A DNA stretch of 7,358 nt from contig CALHST010000231.1 of assembly GCA_938038825.1 (NCBI GenBank), positions 1-7,358 on the forward strand. The letters are read 5' to 3'. Below the pieces are notes generated by a model. That model was not told where the DNA came from. It made no database searches and saw only the letters and a list, made by a program, of their open reading frames with translations. Below are positions 6,071-7,358 of the stretch, piece after piece. Position 1 is the first letter of the stretch. Each line of letters starts with the position of its first letter. The DNA is from an uncultured Paracoccaceae bacterium (GTDB taxonomy: Bacteria > Pseudomonadota > Alphaproteobacteria > Rhodobacterales > Rhodobacteraceae). Position numbers and translations under genes: made by a program.

Positions 6071-7358
6071 ATGCGCGCGCCGCATGAACACATGGATCGG
6101 GTGATCAGTAAGTACGCACATAGCTTTGAATTTCTGGGCGGCGAGCGCTTCCCCCAAGTGCTTCAAAAAATTGAAAGCACCAGAGACGAGCCGGATAAAC
6201 AGGCGAGAATAACTGGTAATATCGTGTTCCAGTTGGACAACCAAATTGTCGCAATGCACGGTTTGGGTCATCCAATAGACGCCGTCAAAAACAGACTACA
6301 GGACCGTATCGCATTCGTGAAATGGATCGAAGACCTGAACGACCAAGACTATGTTCGGCCGATCAGCCAAGTCTACCGACAGCAACTCAGTGCGATTGCG
6401 GTCCTGACCCTGCCAGCTGACGATCTTGAGCACTGTTTCTGGACACCCCTATTCGCGCATACTGAAGCGAAAGACCGTGTCTATGTCCTTGATCACCTGC
6501 AAAGCGCGTTCCGGGCAAATTACGAGCCTGCACGAAAATACACGCGCAATAAGTTTGCCCATGTCTGGGCCGACCCGGTTCACAAAGCGCTGACACAAAA
6601 TGCGGACAACAAAGACGCCGCGCTGGCACATCTGATGGAGAGTTGGCCTGATCGTTTGTCTAAGTCGGTTCCGCTTGATTGGAAACCTTGGGAAGAAGAA
6701 CAATACAAATACATTATGGATGACGGGCGTAAGATATACGCAGCCCCCAATTTCGATTTTGCGTATGAAGTCGCTTTGGCGGTCTGTGCCTATGATCTGG
6801 ATGACGCAAGTTTCAGGGACCATCCCTATTACCCGCGTGATCTGGTGGCGTATTATCGCGCCAATATTCGCAACACGCGTGATGCGTGGCGTGCGCAGGG
6901 GGCCGGTCCGGCATGTGCGATTGAACCCTTTGCGGTAAAGCGCATTGATTTGTCCAAGAAGAAGGCCAAAGGGTTTCGGCGCTGGTTAGACATTGCATCA
7001 GATGGCGATCCCGATGCAGTCGGGGAGGCCATTCGCAAACTCACCAATCTGCGAAAAATCAAAAACTTGTCGAATGTCATCAGCGTGATGGGCGACTATG
7101 GGATTGCGTTGGCTGTTGACCTGAAAGACGACGAAACCTGTGAGAGTGAGTTGGTGCGGTTGATCGGTGATCGAAATTTCGATGCCGCATATACGCCGCC
7201 AAAAACCAAACACGCGGCAGGGCCTGGTCGCTGCGGAGATCTTCTGGATCATGCGCGAGATTGGGTTGCCGAACGCGGATTTCGGTTGATCCGACTGTCG
7301 CAAGATGGCGATTGGGACGCGGTCCTGATCAATCAAGTATGGGAAGAAGAGTTTCTGA
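6071..7358 (+). CDS. PoNi-type immunity protein (DUF1910/DUF1911-like) with C-terminal extension, 3' end outside window
   Basis: A frame opens after a TAG at 5951 and runs to the last base without a stop: at least 429 residues from the ATG at 6071. (The TGA at 7356-7358 is out of frame.) Residues 1-195 are mostly helical and resemble DUF1910. Residues 218-265, especially FAYEVALAVCAYDLDDASF then RDHPYYPRDLVAYYR, match the hallmark of DUF1911, where a Y/W-x-x-E-A-A helix is followed by DDSS-x-x-D-x-x-YYP-x-DLV. Known PoNi proteins pair these domains and neutralise PoNe DNase toxins in the cytoplasm. Residues 285-429 are extra: a Lys-rich linker, a helical stretch, then GDYGIALAVDLKD and GFRLIRLSQDGDWDAVLIN, alpha/beta-looking and possibly a SMI1- or DUF6630-like second domain (uncertain). 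MRAPHEHMDR resembles known PoNi starts, though the ribosome binding site is poor; TTG at 6026 is an alternative. Base composition looks AT-richer than the neighbours by eye. No toxin gene is visible upstream. Confidence 0.75.
   Translation, partial: MRAPHEHMDRVISKYAHSFEFLGGERFPQVLQKIESTRDEPDKQARITGNIVFQLDNQIVAMHGLGHPIDAVKNRLQDRIAFVKWIEDLNDQDYVRPISQVYRQQLSAIAVLTLPADDLEHCFWTPLFAHTEAKDRVYVLDHLQSAFRANYEPARKYTRNKFAHVWADPVHKALTQNADNKDAALAHLMESWPDRLSKSVPLDWKPWEEEQYKYIMDDGRKIYAAPNFDFAYEVALAVCAYDLDDASFRDHPYYPRDLVAYYRANIRNTRDAWRAQGAGPACAIEPFAVKRIDLSKKKAKGFRRWLDIASDGDPDAVGEAIRKLTNLRKIKNLSNVISVMGDYGIALAVDLKDDETCESELVRLIGDRNFDAAYTPPKTKHAAGPGRCGDLLDHARDWVAERGFRLIRLSQDGDWDAVLINQVWEEEFL

Noticed and set aside
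5756..6271. Minus-strand open frame of 171 codons crossing the scar and the immunity gene start
   Set aside because: It is antisense to the transporter remnant and to the N-terminus of the immunity-like gene; no motif, no ribosome binding site, and the opposite strand explains both ends better.
7356..7358. TGA at the last three bases as the stop of the final gene
   Set aside because: Codon counting from the ATG at 6071 puts the last complete codon at 7355-7357, so this TGA is out of frame and the gene continues past the window.

Overview
The window looks like chromosomal DNA of an alphaproteobacterium, most likely a marine Rhodobacteraceae (Roseobacter-type) species. That placement rests on my recognition of protein style (HRVRTPL-type histidine kinase paired with a periplasmic binding protein, haloacetate dehalogenase-like hydrolase next to leuCD-like genes), the moderately high GC content and the dense overlapping gene layout. 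It is an inference; no database was searched. I see no tRNA, rRNA, CRISPR array, insertion sequence or phage gene.

Layout. (1) 1-1773, plus strand: the 3' part of a sensor histidine kinase gene overlaps by 22 bp a gene for a secreted solute-binding protein. The two are probably one signalling unit. (2) 1774-2032: a short convergent gap that may hold a small membrane-protein gene on the minus strand. (3) 2033-5625, minus strand: a tightly coupled array. In transcription order it holds the C-terminal remnant of a CobW/COG0523-type GTPase, a heavily deleted M20 amidohydrolase remnant, an intact fluoroacetate-dehalogenase-type alpha/beta hydrolase, and an intact pair for the two subunits of an isopropylmalate-isomerase-family dehydratase (leuC, leuD). 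Three junctions are ATGA overlaps and the last is TAATG. (4) 5759-5932, plus strand: the C-terminal tail of a di/oligopeptide ABC transporter ATPase, with its four-cysteine motif and little else. (5) 6071 to the end, plus strand: a long open frame that runs off the window. It resembles the PoNi-type immunity proteins (DUF1910/DUF1911) of polymorphic DNase toxins and carries an additional C-terminal region.

How it fits together. Intact genes flank a 1 kb zone (about 4904-5932) where three different genes survive only as pieces. The GTPase and transporter fragments face each other with both N-terminal halves missing from the same gap, so one deletion across a divergent promoter region could explain both. 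The M20 remnant carries two further internal losses, both in frame, so translation can still pass from the GTPase tail into the hydrolase-leuC-leuD genes. What promotes that surviving operon now is unclear. The immunity-like gene lies directly beyond the scar, with no recognisable toxin gene upstream of it in the window, so it is either an orphan or its partner lies downstream. The most notable points are the in-frame deletion mosaic, the catabolic-looking context of the leuCD pair, and the orphan-like PoNi gene with its extension.
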